Assembly (NCBI GenBank): GCA_905221605.1
Contig: CAJNDS010000813.1
Location: forward strand, 829,721-893,720
Source: Symbiodinium natans
Taxonomy: Eukaryota > Sar > Dinophyceae > Suessiales > Symbiodiniaceae
Length of the DNA stretch: 64,000 bases
Reading direction: 5' to 3'
Shown here: in pieces, positions 1-10,169 of the stretch
How the letters are laid out: every line of letters begins with the position of its first letter
Numbering within the stretch: the first letter of the stretch is position 1
Made by a program: the position numbers and the translations under genes
The notes under the pieces: model-generated
What the model was told of the DNA's origin: nothing
Seen by the model: only the letters and a program-made list of their open reading frames with translations
Databases searched by the model: none

Positions 1-92
1 GTGATCCTGATGTTGACGATGATGCCAGTGCAGCAGCTACAGGGCACGATCCTGGGGCCAGTTCTAGTAGCTTAGCGTCACTGACTTCAGAG
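1..92 (+). CDS. Exon-like island, left edge of window
   Basis: An open frame from base 3 reads DPDVDDDASAAATGHDPG and then a Ser-rich stretch ending SLTSE. A GT donor (CAGAG|GTTCAT) follows base 92. The acidic, Ala/Ser-rich composition suggests a linker or disordered region. It is partial because the window starts inside it. Product unknown. Confidence 0.4.
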
Positions 93-122
93 GTTCATGT
101 GGTCCCTCAAGGAAGCTCCCGG

Positions 123-217
123 TCCCTAAACCCTAAACCCTAAACCCTAAACCCTAAACCCTAAACCCTAAACCCTAAACCCTAAACCCTAAACCCTAAA
201 CCCTAAACCCTAAACCC
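123..217 (+). repeat. Telomere-like array, CCCTAAA orientation
   Basis: About thirteen near-perfect CCCTAAA units lie directly beside a - strand coding island. This is the first of many internal arrays. Confidence 0.95.
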
Positions 218-288
218 GGCTGAGGTGCTGTGGTACCAAAGTCGCAGAGGGCCTTCTGCATCGCCACCCTGGACAGCATCTCCCAGGC
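216..288 (-). CDS. Exon-like island between telomere-like arrays
   Basis: On the - strand an acceptor CCTATAG|G is followed by an open frame reading AWEMLSRVAMQKALCDFG and then TTAPQP. A GTTTAGGG donor lies at the edge of the array. The other strand is also open but Arg/Pro-rich and less protein-like. Product not recognised. Confidence 0.45.
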
Positions 289-296
289 CTATAGGG

Positions 297-350
297 TGTT
301 TAGGGTTTAGGGTTTAGGGTTTAGGGTTTAGGGTTTAGGGTTTAGGGTTT
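297..350 (+). repeat. Telomere-like array, TTTAGGG orientation
   Basis: About seven TTTAGGG units. With the array at 123-217 they enclose about 80 bp of unique DNA in the order C-strand, core, G-strand. Confidence 0.95.
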
Positions 351-367
351 AGTCTCCCAGGCCTCTA

Positions 368-554
368 CTTGGAGGTTCATGGTACCTAGTAACCCAACCA
401 TTAGGGTTTAGGGTTCGGGGTTTAGGGTTTAGGGTTTCAAACTATAGCTGTACTGACAACCCAATTATGACCCTCTCAGTGTACTTAAGGGGGCTTCTAA
501 GCGGGTGAGAACTACACTTAGAATTTGGGTTACTAAGTACCCTGAACCTGCAAG
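368..554. mobile_element. Inverted-repeat element, family 1 (CTTGGAGGTTC type), carrying telomere-like units
   Basis: The left end CTTGGAGGTTCATGGTAC and the right end GTACCCTGAACCTGCAAG are inverted copies. It is 187 bp, almost the same length as the 186 bp copy at 22681-22866. TTTAGGG-like units sit inside the left half, next to the terminus. There is no coding capacity. Confidence 0.75.
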
Positions 555-691
555 TACTTTGAGGGGGCTGTGACACGGGTCAAAGGAGCCCCTATTTGTC
601 TGCTTAGGGTTTGAACCCTAAACCCTCAACCCTGAACCCTAAGCCCTGAATCCTGAACCCTAAACCCTAAACCCTAAACCTAAACCCGAAG

Positions 692-750
692 GCGACGCAA
701 GTTCTCACCAAGATGTACTTCGGCCATCTGCGTATCGCAACGCCGCACAG
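692..750 (+). CDS. Exon-like island
   Basis: After an acceptor CCGAAG|G the frame reads ATQVLTKMYFGHLRIATP, then HR, before CACAG|GGCAGG. It follows a CCCTAAA array and precedes a TTTAGGG array. A second frame (DASSHQDVLRPSAYR) is also open, so the frame is uncertain. Confidence 0.35.
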
Positions 751-1420
751 GGCAGGCCCACTCTTTAGAGGTTCTTGATCATGGGGTCTCCTAGAGGTTG
801 GTTTAGGGTTTAGGGTTTAGGGTTTAGGGATTAGGGTTCTTGATCATGGATTCCCCCTACTACCCCACCCCTCCATACACCCCAGTGTAGGGTTTAGGGT
901 TCAGGGCTTAGGGTTTTGGGTTTAGGGATATGACCCCCCCCCCCGCAGGTTTCCCCCATAATCAAGGCTACCTAAGGGGGAATAAGGGGGGTAGCATAGA
1001 GGGGGTAGTAGGGAAACCCATGGCTTGAGTACTGGAAACCCCAAAATCATGAAGAAGTCAATCTGACATCGTTCGCAACCAGTCTTTTTGTACACATGAG
1101 TGGACTATGTGGCCTGTGGACAACTGCCAAACTCACGCCTCTGTCGCTCACTTCATTGTTTCAATTTTCTTGATCATCAACATGTGTAGTTAAGATTCAC
1201 TTTGGTTCTAATTGGGTTATAAGTAGAGTCAGATGTGGGTTCATGAAGCACCCTGATGGGGGCTCTCAGCAAGTGAATGCGGCGTGGAGGATTGCTGGAG
1301 CACATGAAGCATGAAGCACTCCAACTCTACACCCTACAGTCCGCACCCTAACCCTAAACCCTAAACCCTAAAAACCCGGCACTGTCAGCTTTGCACTCAA
1401 AAGAAGGCACCTGATCTTAG

Positions 1421-1542
1421 CAGTGGAAGGTCAGATCATGTACGACGTCGTGGGCTCTGGCTTAACCATCGCGGTTCTTGCCACAGGGCTGCTCTACACT
1501 CAGCTCGCAGGAACGGGCGACGAGGTGGGCAGCCCCATGTTC
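1421..1542 (+). CDS. Exon-like island encoding a probable membrane segment
   Basis: Acceptor ATCTTAG|C is followed by a frame reading VEGQIMYDVVGSGLTIAV, LATGLLYTQLAG and TGDEVGSPMF. It stops at a donor TTC|GTTAGGG that is already the first telomere-like unit of the next array. The stretch GSGLTIAVLATGLLYTQLAG is hydrophobic enough for a transmembrane helix. Product unknown. Confidence 0.55.
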
Positions 1543-1811
1543 GTTAGGGTTTGGGGTTTGGGGTTTAGGGCCGGGTTTGGGGTTTCGGGCCGTTTAGGGT
1601 TTGGGGTTGAGGCGGGTTTGGGGTTTTGGGGTTTAGGGTTTTAGGGTTTAGGGTTTTAGGGTTTAGGTTTTTTAGGGTGTAGGATTTGTGGTTTAGGTGG
1701 TTGCGTGTCTGCAAGGTGCATGCAAACTCATGCAGCTTGTGTGCAGCCTTGCGCAGGACTCGCACTTCTGATGGCCTTGTCGGCAATGAGGAAGTGAGAG
1801 AGCACCCCCCA

Positions 1812-1937
1812 GCATAATATAGGGGTCGGAATAATTACGAATAGTACTGCCTGAGAGGATCCCTTTCTAGTATAATAACCCCCCCCCCCCCCCCCCCCCC
1901 CCAAAACCCCATTCTAACTTTTCCGGCCCCCAGATTC
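1812..1937. mobile_element. Inverted-repeat element, family 3 (TATAGGGGTCGGAATAATTA type)
   Basis: It begins TATAGGGGTCGGAATAATTA, identical to the start of the copy at 23495, and has the same internal AATAGTA...CCCTTT block. The centre is interrupted by a run of about 22 C at 1881-1902. The right end is degenerate (CTTTTCCGGCCCC). Confidence 0.6.
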
Positions 1938-2049
1938 TATTCCAGACCGGTCTCGGTCACCCTCAACTTGGAACCCAAAAGTCTGAAGCTACCCCGAACC
2001 CCAAACCCCAAACCCTGAACAATCAAAATCTACCCCCTCCCCGAAACCC

Positions 2050-2363
2050 TACACCCTAAACCCTAAACCCTAAACCCTAAACCCTAAACCCTAAACCCTA
2101 AACCCTAAACCCTAAACCCTAAACCCTAAACCCTAAACCCTAAACCCTAAACCCTAAACCCTAAACCCTAAACCCTTAAACCTAAACCCTAAACCCTAAA
2201 CCCTAAACCCTAAACCCTAAACCCTAAACCCTAAACCCTAAACCCTAAACCCTAAACCCTAAACCCTAAACCCTAAACCCTAAACCCTAAACCCTAAACC
2301 CTAAACCCTAAACCCTAACCCTAAACCCTAAACCCTAACCCTAAACCCTAAACCCTAAACCGA
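2050..2363 (+). repeat. Longest telomere-like array, CCCTAAA orientation
   Basis: About 44 near-perfect CCCTAAA units with rare slips (CCCTTAAA, CCCTAA). It is internal, since unique DNA and further arrays follow on both sides. Confidence 0.97.
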
Positions 2364-2477
2364 CAGGGTTGAGAGAAGGCGCCCGCCAAGGGCGACCCCT
2401 CTTGAACAGATGGGTGGACTTTAGGGGTTTTAGGGTTTTGGCGCGTATTGCTCTAGGGTTTACAGGAAATCTTCGGA

Positions 2478-2716
2478 ACCCTAAACCCTAAACCCTAAAC
2501 CCTAAACCCTAAACCCTAAACCCTAAACCCTAAACCCTAAACCCTAAACCCCGGGGCTCAAGAGACTTGAGGGTTCCTCTGCGAAGTGGGGGAAGTGACA
2601 GCCCCATGCTGTGAGCCCGCGGCCAGAAAAAAAGAGTGCATGTCGGAGGCTCCGCTTGGAGGTTTGGGGTTTAGGGTTTAGGGTTTAGGGTTTAGGGTTT
2701 AGGGTTTAGGGTTTAG
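2478..2716. repeat. C-array / core / G-array cassette
   Basis: CCCTAAA units (2478-2551), about 110 bp of unique DNA, then TTTAGGG units (2664-2716). The unique core is open on the - strand, reading SGASDMHSFFLAAGSQ. That reading is only suggestive. Confidence 0.7.
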
Positions 2717-2951
2717 GGGTACTTACAAACCCAGGTATAAGTGAATGAGTACACTTTACACTCTTTGGGATACTATATATACGGCCCCATAGAACTGTTG
2801 GGCGGCTTCTGAACTCAGCAACTAAGGTGTAATTATAACCTACGTAGAAGCCCCTCAAGTGCCCTAATAGGGTTAGAATTGGCTAATAGGGTTAGAATTG
2901 GGTTATAAGGTACAGTTAGAACTGGGTTACTAAGTACCCTGCACCTCCAAG
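2716..2951. mobile_element. Degenerate family 1 element
   Basis: The right end reads GGGTTACTAAGTACCCTGCACCTCCAAG, matching family 1 termini in two pieces. The left end GGGTACTTACAAACCCAGG is a weak inverted match. GGGTTAGAATTGG is directly repeated inside. Confidence 0.45.
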
Positions 2952-3212
2952 CGAGACCTTCAACCCTCAACCCTAGCTTTTGCAGCCCAGTAGTACGCTT
3001 CTCCCCCTTTACAGTAACCAACTCAAAAAAGGGTTGCCCTTATTACAACATGGTCACTGGGCTACCCAGTAGCCCTAGACCCTCCCAAAATCGCAACATC
3101 CCGCTAAATCCGCAGCCTTAGACCCTAAGCCCCGCAAATGCCCCAAAGAATCTGAGACCCTAAACCCTAAACCCTGAACCCTGAACCCTGAACCCTGAAC
3201 CCTAAACCTGAG

Positions 3213-3265
3213 GTCTTGCCCGGGCGCTGGCTGAGCTCACCCCCGACGGCAGCGCATTAAGCCAG
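3213..3265 (+). CDS. Exon-like island
   Basis: Acceptor ACCTGAG|G is followed by a frame reading LARALAELTPDGSALSQ. It ends at AGCCAG|GCGGGT, a possible GC donor. It lies between CCCTAAA-type and TTTAGGG-type arrays about 100 bp apart. Confidence 0.5.
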
Positions 3266-4322
3266 GCGGGTTATGGGGGTGAAATGGGGCCCGGGGGTGA
3301 CTCAGGGTTTAGGGTTTAGGGTTTAGGGTTTAATTAGGGTTCAGGGTAACCCCCAAACCCTAAGCCCTACAAACCGGGCCCCAAAGCCTTGTAAGCTTTT
3401 GAGGTAGAGCGGGCTTAGGGCTTATGAGGTTTAGGGTTTCGGTCTTCTACGGTGCCCTCCTTCATGCTGCTCTAAGGGTAGTTACATGCGCCCTTCATGT
3501 GGTCCCCCTACCTCCTTTAATCGTTTCCCCTAATATTAACTCTAAACCCTAAAGCCTAAACCCTAAACCCTAAACCCTCTGCGGGATGCTGCTTGTTGGG
3601 GTTTGGGGCTGTCGGAAACGATGAACCCCAAACCCTAAACCCCAGGACCCTAAACCCTAAGCACTCTCTTACCAGTACTATACACTTAAACCCTCCACGA
3701 TTTCGGTCAATCCGCGCACGTTTTCGGGTTTAGGGTTTAGGGAGATGGTTGAAGATATGCTTCCTTGTGCAAGAATGAGAGGGTCTGGGGTGCCCGAGCC
3801 CCTGTGTACTTCCCTAAGCCCCTAAACCCTGAACTCCCGTAACCCCTAAACCCCCAAACCCCTAAATCTAACGTCAAGTGCCTCACCGCCCTAAACACTG
3901 CACTGAACCCTAAACCCCAAACCCTACACCCTAAACCTTAAACCCTAAACCCTAAACCCTAAATCAAGTAACCCGGAACCCTACAGGTCCGGGAGCGCCT
4001 TCGACCCTCAACCCTAAAGGCTGCACCCCTCGATACCCTAAGACCCCCCAAAGCCCCCCCCAAGCGCCCCGAAGCCCTACACCCCTCCCCCAAGCGAAAA
4101 AAACAATCCCTACACCCCCTCCCCCCCCTCCACCCGCTAAAATCAAAAACATAAAAACAAAAAGCAACAGAACAAAGCTGAATACTAAAGCTGCAAACCC
4201 TAAACTCCCCCCCCCAAACCCCTACACCCCAAACCCTAAACCCTAAACCCTAAACCCTAAACCCTAAACCCTAAACCCCCAAACCCCCAAACCTCCAAAC
4301 CCCTAGACGCCAGCCTTGGCAG

Positions 4323-4362
4323 GAGGCGCTGGAGGAGCGAGTGCAGGTGGTCAAGGCTGCAG
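4323..4362 (+). CDS. Small exon-like island
   Basis: Acceptor TTGGCAG|GAGG and donor GCTGCAG|GTGCCT bound an open frame EALEERVQVVKAA, an amphipathic helical composition. It sits between a CCCTAAA array (about 4230-4275) and a TTTAGGG array (about 4380-4450). Confidence 0.5.
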
Positions 4363-4570
4363 GTGCCTGTTTGGAGTTCAGGGTTTAGGGTTTAGGGTTT
4401 AGAGTTCAGGGTTTAGGGGGTTTAGAGTTTAGGGTCTAGGGTTTAGGGTTTACTAGCAGTCCTTAACAGGGACTATAACAGGGTGTACTATAATCTCTCT
4501 TAAGGACTGTTAGTATGAGCAGGTTAAGGGGCGAATTAGGGTTTAGGCTTCAGGGTTCTGGCTTTAGGGT

Positions 4571-4587
4571 TTAGGGTCTTTCCTGTC

Positions 4588-4621
<34 letters not shown>

Positions 4622-5080
4622 CCTCTCTCTTTATTTCTTTATTTCTTTATTTCTTTATTTCTTTATTTCTTTATTTCTTTATTTCTTTATTTCTTTATTT
4701 CTTTATTTCTTTATTTCTTTATTTCTTTATTTCTGTATTTCTGTATTTCTTTATTTCTTTATTTCTTTATTTCTTTATTTCTTTATTTCTTTATTTCTGT
4801 ATTTCTTTATTTCTTTATTTCTTTATTTCTTTATTTCTTTATTTCTTTATTCATGTTTCTACTTCTTGATCTCTTTATTTCTTTACTTCTTTACTTCTTT
4901 AGTTCTTTATTTCGTTATTTCTTTATTTCTTTATTTCTTCATTTCCTTATTCCTTTATTCCTTTATTCCTTTAATCCTTTATTCCTTTATTTCATTACTT
5001 CTCTATTTCTTTATTTCGTTCTTTCCTTATTTCGTTGTTTATTCTTTCTTTCTTTCTTCCTTTCCCTTCTGCGCTAGCCT
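4571..5080 (+). repeat. Polypyrimidine tract: CT repeat then 8-bp TTTATTTC satellite
   Basis: About 50 bp of CT/TCTC is followed by about 300 bp of nearly perfect TTTATTTC units. These decay into TTTATTCC variants and then TTTC. The apparent reading frames (Leu/Phe/Ser repeats) are repeat translations, not genes. Confidence 0.95.
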
Positions 5081-5115
5081 TAAGAGGAAGCTTGACATGA
5101 AGTTTAGGGTTTAAG

Positions 5116-5211
5116 GTTGGCATGTTCCGACTTTTTTTCTAACAGTCCTGAGTAAGGATTATGGCTCCCTCTATTATTAGTCCCTGTTAGTATAAGGGGG
5201 AACATCCCAAG
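5116..5211. mobile_element. Inverted-repeat element, family 2 (CTTGGGATGTTCCCC type)
   Basis: The left end is a degraded GTTGGCATGTTCC with CTAACAGTCC. The right end CTGTTAGTATAAGGGGGAAC ATCCCAAG is the best-preserved terminus of the family. Length is about 95 bp and it has no coding capacity. Confidence 0.6.
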
Positions 5212-5340
5212 TTTAGGGCGTTCAGTTGGATTGGTTTTAGGGTTGTGGGGTTTTAGGGCTTTTGGGGTTTAGGGTTTAGGGCTTTGCAGAATGAAGCTTG
5301 GCTTTGGGGCAGTTGGGGTTGTGGCTGTTAGCTTAGCGGT

Positions 5341-5351
5341 GGGGGGTGGGG

Positions 5352-5406
<55 letters not shown>

Positions 5407-5424
5407 GGGTGGGTGGGGGTGGGG
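5341..5424 (+). repeat. Long G homopolymer tract
   Basis: An almost uninterrupted run of more than 50 G, followed by GGGT units. The exact length is likely unreliable in the assembly. Confidence 0.9.
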
Positions 5425-5491
5425 CTTGTCCTTACGTAGATCTTCTTATACATTCTACATTACATGTATATGTATATAATGAATAAAATAA

Positions 5492-5523
<32 letters not shown>

Positions 5524-5583
5524 CTGTTTATCTATTTATTTATTTTCTGTTTTCAATGAAGTATTAACTTACGTGTTCAACGT

Positions 5584-5787
5584 GTGTGTATACTAGAGAG
5601 GTTACGTCCAACAACCCAAAGTATGGAAGATGCCATTACCTTGGTCAGGCAAGTGCTGGAGCGTTGCGGACGACCGAGCAGACCAGCGCACCACCAGCAG
5701 TTAGAGCCAGGCACGTACCGCTTGCCTCAGAGCTTCCATGCCACCCCCGCAGCCATTCCTTTCCTAACATCGTCTCCTACACCCTAA
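5584..5787 (+). CDS. Exon-like open frame
   Basis: The frame reads MEDAITLVRQVLERCGRP and continues with a His/Gln/Pro-rich stretch ending near PAAIPF, then runs into CCCTAAA units. The helical first part looks protein-like. There is no recognised domain and its boundaries are unclear. Confidence 0.4.
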   Translation: MCILERLRPTTQSMEDAITLVRQVLERCGRPSRPAHHQQLEPGTYRLPQSFHATPAAIPFLTSSPTP

Positions 5788-5937
5788 ACCCTAAACCCTA
5801 AAGCCCTAAACCCTATGAACCTCTAAAGCCTTGAAGAAGCTAGATTAGCTTGTACCGTGCCTCCTCTTGCCCTTGATGCTTGATGCTTCAGGTGCTTCCA
5901 GGCTTTGCTTAGGTTTGTGAGGCTTCAGCGAAGTATG

Positions 5938-6140
5938 GGGGGGGTTATCCGGCATTAGGGGTACCCTTTTTGGCCGTCCCTTCAAGGGGATTCTGTTCTA
6001 TTTGGCTATAGAAGGGGTACCCCTATTTTGGGAAATACCCATATGAGGGTTATCCGACATTAGGGGTGCCTTCGTGGGTCCGACTATTTTTAGGGATCTA
6101 GGTTGCGGGTCCCCTAGTTTCGTAAATCCCCATATGAGGA
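5938..6140 (+). repeat. Tandem pair of about 110 bp units
   Basis: GGTTATCCGGCATTAGGGGT and GGTTATCCGACATTAGGGGT start two units. Each ends with a version of AAATACCCATATGAGG or AAATCCCCATATGAGG. Confidence 0.6.
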
Positions 6141-6484
6141 CTTCTGCTATGATGTGAGGTTGAGCCTAATTAGTAGCCCTCAACACTAAACCCTAAACCC
6201 TAAGAAAAGGGAACGAGTGATTTAAGAGTATTTACGGGGGGGGGGGGGGGGTACGGGGTTTCGGGTGTTTTGGGGCTCGGGATCCAACATTGCGGGAGAG
6301 ACTTGCGCAGTTTTCTGGTCCTCAACCTTAAACCAATTAAAAGGTGAAAACCCTAAAACCTGAAAACCCTAGAACCTGGAAACCCTAAACGCTGAAACCT
6401 GAAAACCCTAAACCCCAAACCCCAAACCCTGGACCCTGAACCCCAAACCTTGAACCCTAAACCCTAAGACGCCAGACCATGCAG

Positions 6485-6556
6485 GGCAGACAGAGTGATC
6501 CAGCTTTGCACGTTTTTTGCTCTGACTCGACCCGGGTCACGTCCGGTTTTCGCTGA
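6485..6556 (+). CDS. Exon-like island ending in a stop
   Basis: Acceptor CATGCAG|GG is followed by GRQSDPALHVFCSDSTRV, then TSGFR and TGA. It lies between CCCTAAA-like DNA (about 6440-6470) and a TTTAGGG array (from 6597). It could be a terminal exon. Confidence 0.4.
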   Translation, partial: GRQSDPALHVFCSDSTRVTSGFR

Positions 6557-7185
6557 GCACCTAGGACCCAGAGTGGGCCTTTGTTCCCTGTTCTTGGGGT
6601 TTAGGGTTTAGGGTTTAGGGTTTTTAGGGTTTAGGGTTTAGGGTTTAGGGCTACTAGGACCCAGAGTATTCCTTTTTTGTTGAAAGTAAAAAAGGAGCAC
6701 CCATGCTATTCCGAGGTTGCTCATGGGTCTAGGCACAGCTTCAGCCCAGAAGAAGTTTTCGACATTCCGGCACGGGCAGGGGCTACGCAACAAGGCCTTG
6801 TTCAGCTGCGACTCTTATTGGGTAGGCCCTGGGGACATTTTACATTTCCCCTTCTTGGGGTTAAGAGGATCATCCTCAGGAATATTCTTCGCAGGTTTTT
6901 TAAAGGCCGTCCTAGCTTAAGAACCGTTCCATCGCGTGCCAGTTGTGAAGCCCACTGTGCTCCCCAAGGCTTCGATATCCCTTAAGCTAAGGATTGTCCA
7001 TGAACGGCTTGGCTAAACTAGCCCCTCAACCATGTTTTGATCATGGGGTATCGAAGCCCCTGTGCTTCCCGGTTTCCGGCCTATGTTTTTTAATGGGATG
7101 GCGGCCATGGGGAAACATGCCAGGCTGGCCAGTTTGGAGTTCAGGGTTTCGAATTTAGGTCTAGATTTTGGGGTTTACGGGCCAG

Positions 7186-7243
7186 CACCGCCGACTGCGT
7201 CAAGTTTCAACCGTTGGGTGGACGAGTCTGGCATGGCAAGCTA
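7186..7243 (+). CDS. Exon-like island
   Basis: After GGCCAG|C the frame reads TADCVKFQPLGGRVWHGK, then L, and meets CTA|GTAAACCC. The donor is therefore the first bases of the CCCTAAA array that follows. Confidence 0.45.
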
Positions 7244-7385
7244 GTAAACCCTAAACCCTAAACCCTAAACCCTAAACCCTAACCCCTAAACCCTAAACCC
7301 TAAACCCTAAACCCTAGCCCCTAAACCCTAAACCCTAAACCCTAAGCCCTTCTAATTGGGTTACTAAGTACCCTGAACTTCCAAG
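7244..7385 (+). repeat. CCCTAAA array joined to a family 1 element terminus
   Basis: About 14 CCCTAAA units (7247-7349) run directly into TTGGGTTACTAAGTACCCTG and AACTTCCAAG, the right end of a family 1 element. The whole stretch lies between two coding islands and could be one intron. Confidence 0.7.
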
Positions 7386-7390
7386 TGAAG

Positions 7391-7471
7391 GGCCTTTCTG
7401 CTTTGGCGCTGCGGCTTTTGGCTCGAAGCTTCTGTTTCGGGGGCACGGAAGGGAAGCATGGAGGCGGGAGG
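7391..7471 (+). CDS. Exon-like island
   Basis: After GTGAAG|G the frame reads GPFCFGAAAFGSKLLFRG, then HGREAWRRE. It ends at G|GTTTAGGG, where a TTTAGGG array starts. The preceding DNA is a family 1 terminus. Confidence 0.5.
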
Positions 7472-7566
7472 GTTTAGGGTTTAGGGTTTAGGGTTTAGGG
7501 TTTAGGTTTTAGGGTTTAGGGTTTAGGGTTTAGGGTTTAGGGTCTCTCTCTCTCTCTCTCTCTCTC
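7472..7566 (+). repeat. TTTAGGG array followed by CT repeat
   Basis: About ten TTTAGGG units and then about twelve CT dinucleotides. Confidence 0.95.
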
Positions 7567-7626
7567 GTTCTTATTTTCTTGGCCCAGAATCAGAATAGCA
7601 ACGGGTCATGTGAGTATGGGGTTTAG

Positions 7627-7691
7627 GTGGCTGCATGAGCTTCGGCACGTGTTTCGTGGCAGCTTCGCCGTTTCGGCCCCCAGGAGCAAAG
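7627..7691 (+). CDS. Exon-like island
   Basis: Acceptor GTTTAG|G and donor CAAAG|GTGCTT bound WLHELRHVFRGSFAVSAP, then RSK. Both splice sites are good and the acceptor itself resembles a telomere unit. Confidence 0.55.
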
Positions 7692-7703
7692 GTGCTTGCT
7701 TAG

Positions 7704-7844
7704 GGTTAGGGTTTAGGGTTTGGGTTTAGGGTTTAGGGTTTAGGGTTTAGGGTTTAGGGTTTAGGGTTTAGGGTTTAGGGTTTAGGGTTTAGGGTTTAGG
7801 GTTTAGGGTTTAGGGTTTAGGGTTTAGGGTTTAGGGTTTAGGGT
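7704..7844 (+). repeat. Telomere-like array, TTTAGGG orientation
   Basis: About 20 near-perfect TTTAGGG units between two coding islands, probably intronic. Confidence 0.95.
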
Positions 7845-7948
7845 TGGTCGTGTTTATAGTGCTTATAGTCTTTGCGGAGTTTATGGTGTTAACGGTACTG
7901 ATCGTGTTTGTAAGTTTTATGGGTTGGATTTAGGGTTTAAGGGGCAAG

Positions 7949-8137
7949 GCTGTTTGTGTTCACCGTCGCTTTCACGGCTACCTTGCTACAGCAGGCAGAT
8001 GTAACAGTGAAGAAGCACTGTACCGATACATTTTTGAGACAGCTGCTGCAACTTCCAGCCATCAACACGAGTTACCTGCGTCTGGATTTTGCCGCTACAC
8101 CTCAGCGCGAGCACCTGAGACGAAGCAGGACCGAAGG
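7949..8137 (+). CDS. Exon-like island of 63 codons
   Basis: Acceptor GGCAAG|G is followed by AVCVHRRFHGYLATAGRC, NSEEALYRYIFETAAATS and a His/Arg-rich tail ending QDRR. The donor is AAGG|GTTGATAAGG. This is one of the longest clean islands. Other frames are partly open, but this one has the most natural composition. Function not recognised. Confidence 0.55.
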
Positions 8138-8310
8138 GTTGATAAGGTTTAGGGTATCTAGGGTTGCTACCTGGTCCCTTGATATATGGCTCTTAAATGG
8201 GTATGTGCCCTTAGATACGCTATACAACCCACGGGCCCACACATTATTCCCTTTAAGGAAGGTAAGGGACCATATTCAGGGCCCATGTATTTTCCTTTAG
8301 AGGGTAAGAA

Positions 8311-8493
8311 CGTGTTTGTGCAAACAGCCCGCAGGAACCGGCAAGACATCACCACCTGTCATGGGTGGTGGGGCAAGCATACCAGCCACTTGGCACCGTT
8401 CGCAGGGCACGGGGGCAGAGGCTTAGAAGGCATCGAATGTTGTGACCAAGTTAATAGTCAGAATCATTCAAGAAATCGTGCTGCCCCTAGAGA
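8311..8493 (+). CDS. Exon-like open frame
   Basis: The frame reads VFVQTARRNRQDITTCHG, WWGKHTSHLAPF and on to NRAAPRE. It is rich in His, Cys and Arg. Upstream (8190-8310) lies a palindrome-rich stretch that may be another short element. Boundaries are uncertain. Confidence 0.35.
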
Positions 8494-8815
8494 ACATACT
8501 ATACTAACCCCGACAACCCTCTTCCAATTAAGGGCCCTACACTAGGGTATCGCTCATGAAGGGGCATGTCGGTACGATGCCCTCTCGGTACATCTGACCA
8601 TGATGAATGGCGCATTGAAGGGCGACATGTTCTTAGATGTGCCAGCAAGCAACCCTAAAACCCTAAGACCGTGTCCTTGCTGAGACGGAAAGCGCGATGG
8701 CCTTCCGCACAGTGCACGGGCATACGAGAAGGACCTTTCGAAGGGCTTAGGGTTTAGGGTTTAATTAGGGTTGAGCGTTTAGGGTTTAGGGTTTAGGGGT
8801 TAGGGTTGTGTTTAG

Positions 8816-8972
8816 GAGGCCCGTGGCCTTCGACTGGGACCTTCTAAACCCCCACGATGCCTCTCTCCCTTGTGCGTCGCGCAGGAAAGACTACGAGAAA
8901 AGTTTGCACAACGCCCTGATCAAGAGATTTGAGCGCGGCTCCTCTGCAGCTGAATTCACAGTGAAGCCGTGA
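8816..8972 (+). CDS. Probable terminal exon
   Basis: Acceptor GTGTTTAG|G is followed by RPVAFDWDLLNPHDASLP, CASRRKDYEKSLHNALIK and RFERGSSAAEFTVKP, then TGA at 8970-8972. The mixed charged and hydrophobic composition and single stop look like a true C-terminus. No family recognised. Confidence 0.6.
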
Positions 8973-9179
8973 AGCCAGGGAGTTGCAAGAAGAGTTCATG
9001 TTAATAGGCTTCTTGAAGCTGTTGACAATCAAGATTCTTGTTGTTGTACTAACAATACTTGTAACTTGAACTTATTATTCTAATAATAAGAATACTTGTT
9101 GTGATTATTCGTATTATGTTTGGTACTATGCTCTGATGACAATGGAACAGAGTGCCTCATTGATGTGCATGCTGGAAAG

Positions 9180-9244
9180 GTCCAGACCGCTACGAGAAAG
9201 TCGACGTGCTCGAGCTAGTGCTCCAGCAGCAAGCAACCCTCTAA
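9180..9244 (+). CDS. Exon-like island
   Basis: Acceptor GGAAAG|G is followed by PDRYEKVDVLELVLQQQ, then AT, before running into CTCTAAACCC repeats with a TAA. It probably splices out before the repeat. Confidence 0.5.
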
Positions 9245-9826
9245 ACCCTAAACCCTAAACCCTAAATGCGCCATTCATTCAGGACCGACACTCCAACGCT
9301 GCAATCCCAGACATTCCCAGCCCACCCACTCACAGGCAGCCTTGACGCTGGGTGTGTGGAGGGGGCGGCTGGTGCAAGCCAGGGCCAGAAAGAGAGTGGT
9401 CCCAGTTTCAACCAGTTGCCGATTGCCGGCTCCAAAGGCCAGAATCCCGCGCCGGACCTCACCCAGTACAGCAACTTGTGAAATCTTGTGGTGCCAGCTG
9501 GGTTCATGAGGCCTTTCCGTCAGGTGCAGCTAGACAGCAAAGCGGAACCACAGACTCCAAAATACCCCCATTCCTGCAATCACATGAGGTTCCCAGTTGC
9601 AATTTGAAGTCCCTCTGTGTACCACAATGGAGATGTGCTCAAGCCCTATCAGTCTGCGCTCTGGAGCCTATAGCTGATAGGTTCAAGACACCTCCGACAG
9701 TCGGACCAAGACGCGAGGTGGCAGCACTGGTGGTCCATCCAGTGACCTGCCAACCACCGCAGCTGACACAAATGGCCCTAAACACTAAAGCCTAAATCCT
9801 AAGCCCTAAACCCTAAACCCCGAGAG

Positions 9827-9906
9827 CGGTTTCTGATTTTGAGTTAGTTGCCGGCTGCAAGAGCCACGTTCCTGCTCCCCCATTCAGGCACTTGCGATAC
9901 CTCTGA
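9827..9906 (+). CDS. Exon-like island
   Basis: After CCGAGAG|C the frame reads VSDFELVAGCKSHVPAPP, FRHLRYL and a TGA. It follows CCCTAAA-type DNA. Weak support. Confidence 0.35.
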
Positions 9907-10002
9907 CATCCTTAACCATCCCAGAACCCTAGAGCACCCTAGCCGAAGCCTTAAACCCTAACCCCAAAAACCCAACTAAAACCCCAAACCCTAAATTTAA
10001 GA

Positions 10003-10120
10003 GCCTCCGGCTCAAGCCGCCGACCCCGCTGGAGCATAGTTGAGAGGTCTAAACCCGCTCGCATGGTTCGAAGATCATCCCAGCCTGCTCGGCAGAGTTC
10101 TGTGTTAGGGGCAAGCCAAA
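10003..10120 (+). CDS. Exon-like open frame, Arg/Ser-rich
   Basis: The frame reads ASGSSRRPRWSIVERSKP, ARMVRRSSQPARQSS. It ends before the G homopolymer at 10128. The basic composition suggests a disordered or nucleic-acid-binding segment. Confidence 0.35.
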
Positions 10121-10125
10121 AAGAC

Positions 10126-10133
10126 GGGGGGGG

Positions 10134-10169
<36 letters not shown>

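Noticed and set aside
1-2363. Chromosome end (true telomere)
   Set aside because: Arrays are short, in both orientations and interrupted by unique DNA; no terminal array is present at either window edge.
4853-5114. Leu/Phe/Ser-repeat frames
   Set aside because: Arise from the 8 bp TTTATTTC satellite.
7949-8137. Assignment of this island to the serine carboxypeptidase family
   Set aside because: Only a vague GYL...LYRYIFE resemblance; no catalytic motif is present.
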